DNA of 35,011 nucleotides. Source: Lysobacterales bacterium (GTDB taxonomy: Bacteria; Pseudomonadota; Gammaproteobacteria; Xanthomonadales; SZUA-5). This document shows positions 34,734-35,011 of the stretch, piece by piece. Numbering within the stretch: the first letter of the stretch is position 1; every line of letters starts with the position of its first letter. The notes below the pieces were generated by a model. The model searched no databases. It saw only the letters and a list, made by a program, of their open reading frames with translations, and had not been told where the DNA came from. The position numbers and the translations under genes are program-made. The DNA lies in the NCBI GenBank assembly GCA_022844135.1, contig JALHMG010000050.1, forward strand, positions 1 through 35,011. Direction: 5' to 3'.

Positions 34734-35011
34734 TTATCCATCCGGCCGGCGCAGGATTTGGCCGATGAGGCGCATGGGCGTTTTGCATCTCGGGCAGCAC
34801 ATCGGCGGACGCGGTTTTTGTTCGCGCTGATGGAGGAGCACGCGCAGGATCAATTGAACGAGCCTGAGCCGAGCCTTGGCCTTGCCGTGCATGAACCCGT
34901 AGTCGCGCACGCGCCGCAAGCCGGTGGGCAGGACGTGCTGCAGCATGAGCCAAAGAAACTCAGCGATGGGAAGTTGGCGCCAGGTCGGGCGGTTGGTGCG
35001 GACATCGATGT
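34734..35011 (-). CDS. IS91-like transposase, C-terminal part (cut by window edge)
   Basis: The 91 visible residues on the minus strand continue past the window end. They include RQLPIAEFLWLMLQHVLPTG and LRRVRDYGFMHGKAKARLRL, the pattern of the IS91/IS801-type rolling-circle transposase C-terminus, then a zinc-ribbon-like CCPRCKTPMRLIG. The catalytic tyrosine part would be upstream, outside the window, so whether the gene is complete cannot be judged. It faces away from the cassette array. IS91-type elements can mobilise neighbouring DNA by one-ended transposition. Confidence 0.75.
   Translation of the reverse strand, partial: IDVRTNRPTWRQLPIAEFLWLMLQHVLPTGLRRVRDYGFMHGKAKARLRLVQLILRVLLHQREQKPRPPMCCPRCKTPMRLIGQILRRPDG

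Noticed and set aside
34366-34953. Open frame of 195 codons on the minus strand overlapping the IS91-like region
   Set aside because: Low-complexity Ala/Arg/Ser content, no motif, and it overlaps the transposase frame that does match a family.

Overview
The window looks like chromosomal DNA of a GC-rich gammaproteobacterium, most likely in or near the Lysobacterales (Xanthomonadales). The reasons are the order yqgE-ruvX-pyrR-pyrB-pyrC' (known from Pseudomonas and relatives), the miaB-ybeZ-ybeY block, clpX-lon adjacency, and several secreted proteins ending in a FANGFE-type tail, which I associate with this order. The species assignment is inference. No tRNA, rRNA or CRISPR array was seen.

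Layout. Positions 1-5460 hold a short glycosyltransferase and the protease genes clpX and lon (no clpP next to them), then a small secreted protein. Positions 5580-9960 hold miaB-ybeZ-ybeY on the minus strand, with rarA divergent from miaB, followed by the fluoride channel gene crcB. Positions 10390-14210 hold a two-gene fatty-acid beta-oxidation operon (fadN-like multifunctional protein, then thiolase). Positions 14360-20660 are a long minus-strand block read yqgE, ruvX, pyrR, pyrB, pyrC' (an inactive dihydroorotase homologue), a TPR lipoprotein and a large lipoprotein; several starts and stops overlap, which suggests translational coupling. Positions 20830-24240 hold a DUF1800-DUF1501 secreted pair. 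A 139-bp tandem repeat separates it from a small hypothetical gene and a pgk-oxygenase pair. Positions 27310-30930 hold a very acidic TonB-dependent receptor and a divergent alkaline-phosphatase-like protein. Positions 30986-32533 hold a secreted beta-helix protein.

The right end (about 32700-35011) is accessory DNA. A brnT-brnA toxin-antitoxin pair with its own promoters and palindromic operators is followed by a structure with the hallmarks of an integron attC site. Next comes a TIR-domain gene, then a second hairpin flanked by core-like heptamers, then the 3' part of an IS91-like transposase running off the window. I read this as a small integron-cassette array without a visible integrase, carrying a toxin-antitoxin pair and a candidate NAD-consuming defence effector. 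This is the best candidate for an undescribed system here.

The intergenic DNA is unusually rich in small repeats. There are REP-like inverted pairs (7083-7150, 9832-9922, a degenerate copy near 2271-2305), in-phase heptamer arrays of the form AACCNNN upstream of lon, crcB and ruvX, a CTCTCCC/GGGAGAG palindrome inside the fad operon, and a 139-bp tandem repeat with a related 32-bp piece at 5549-5580.
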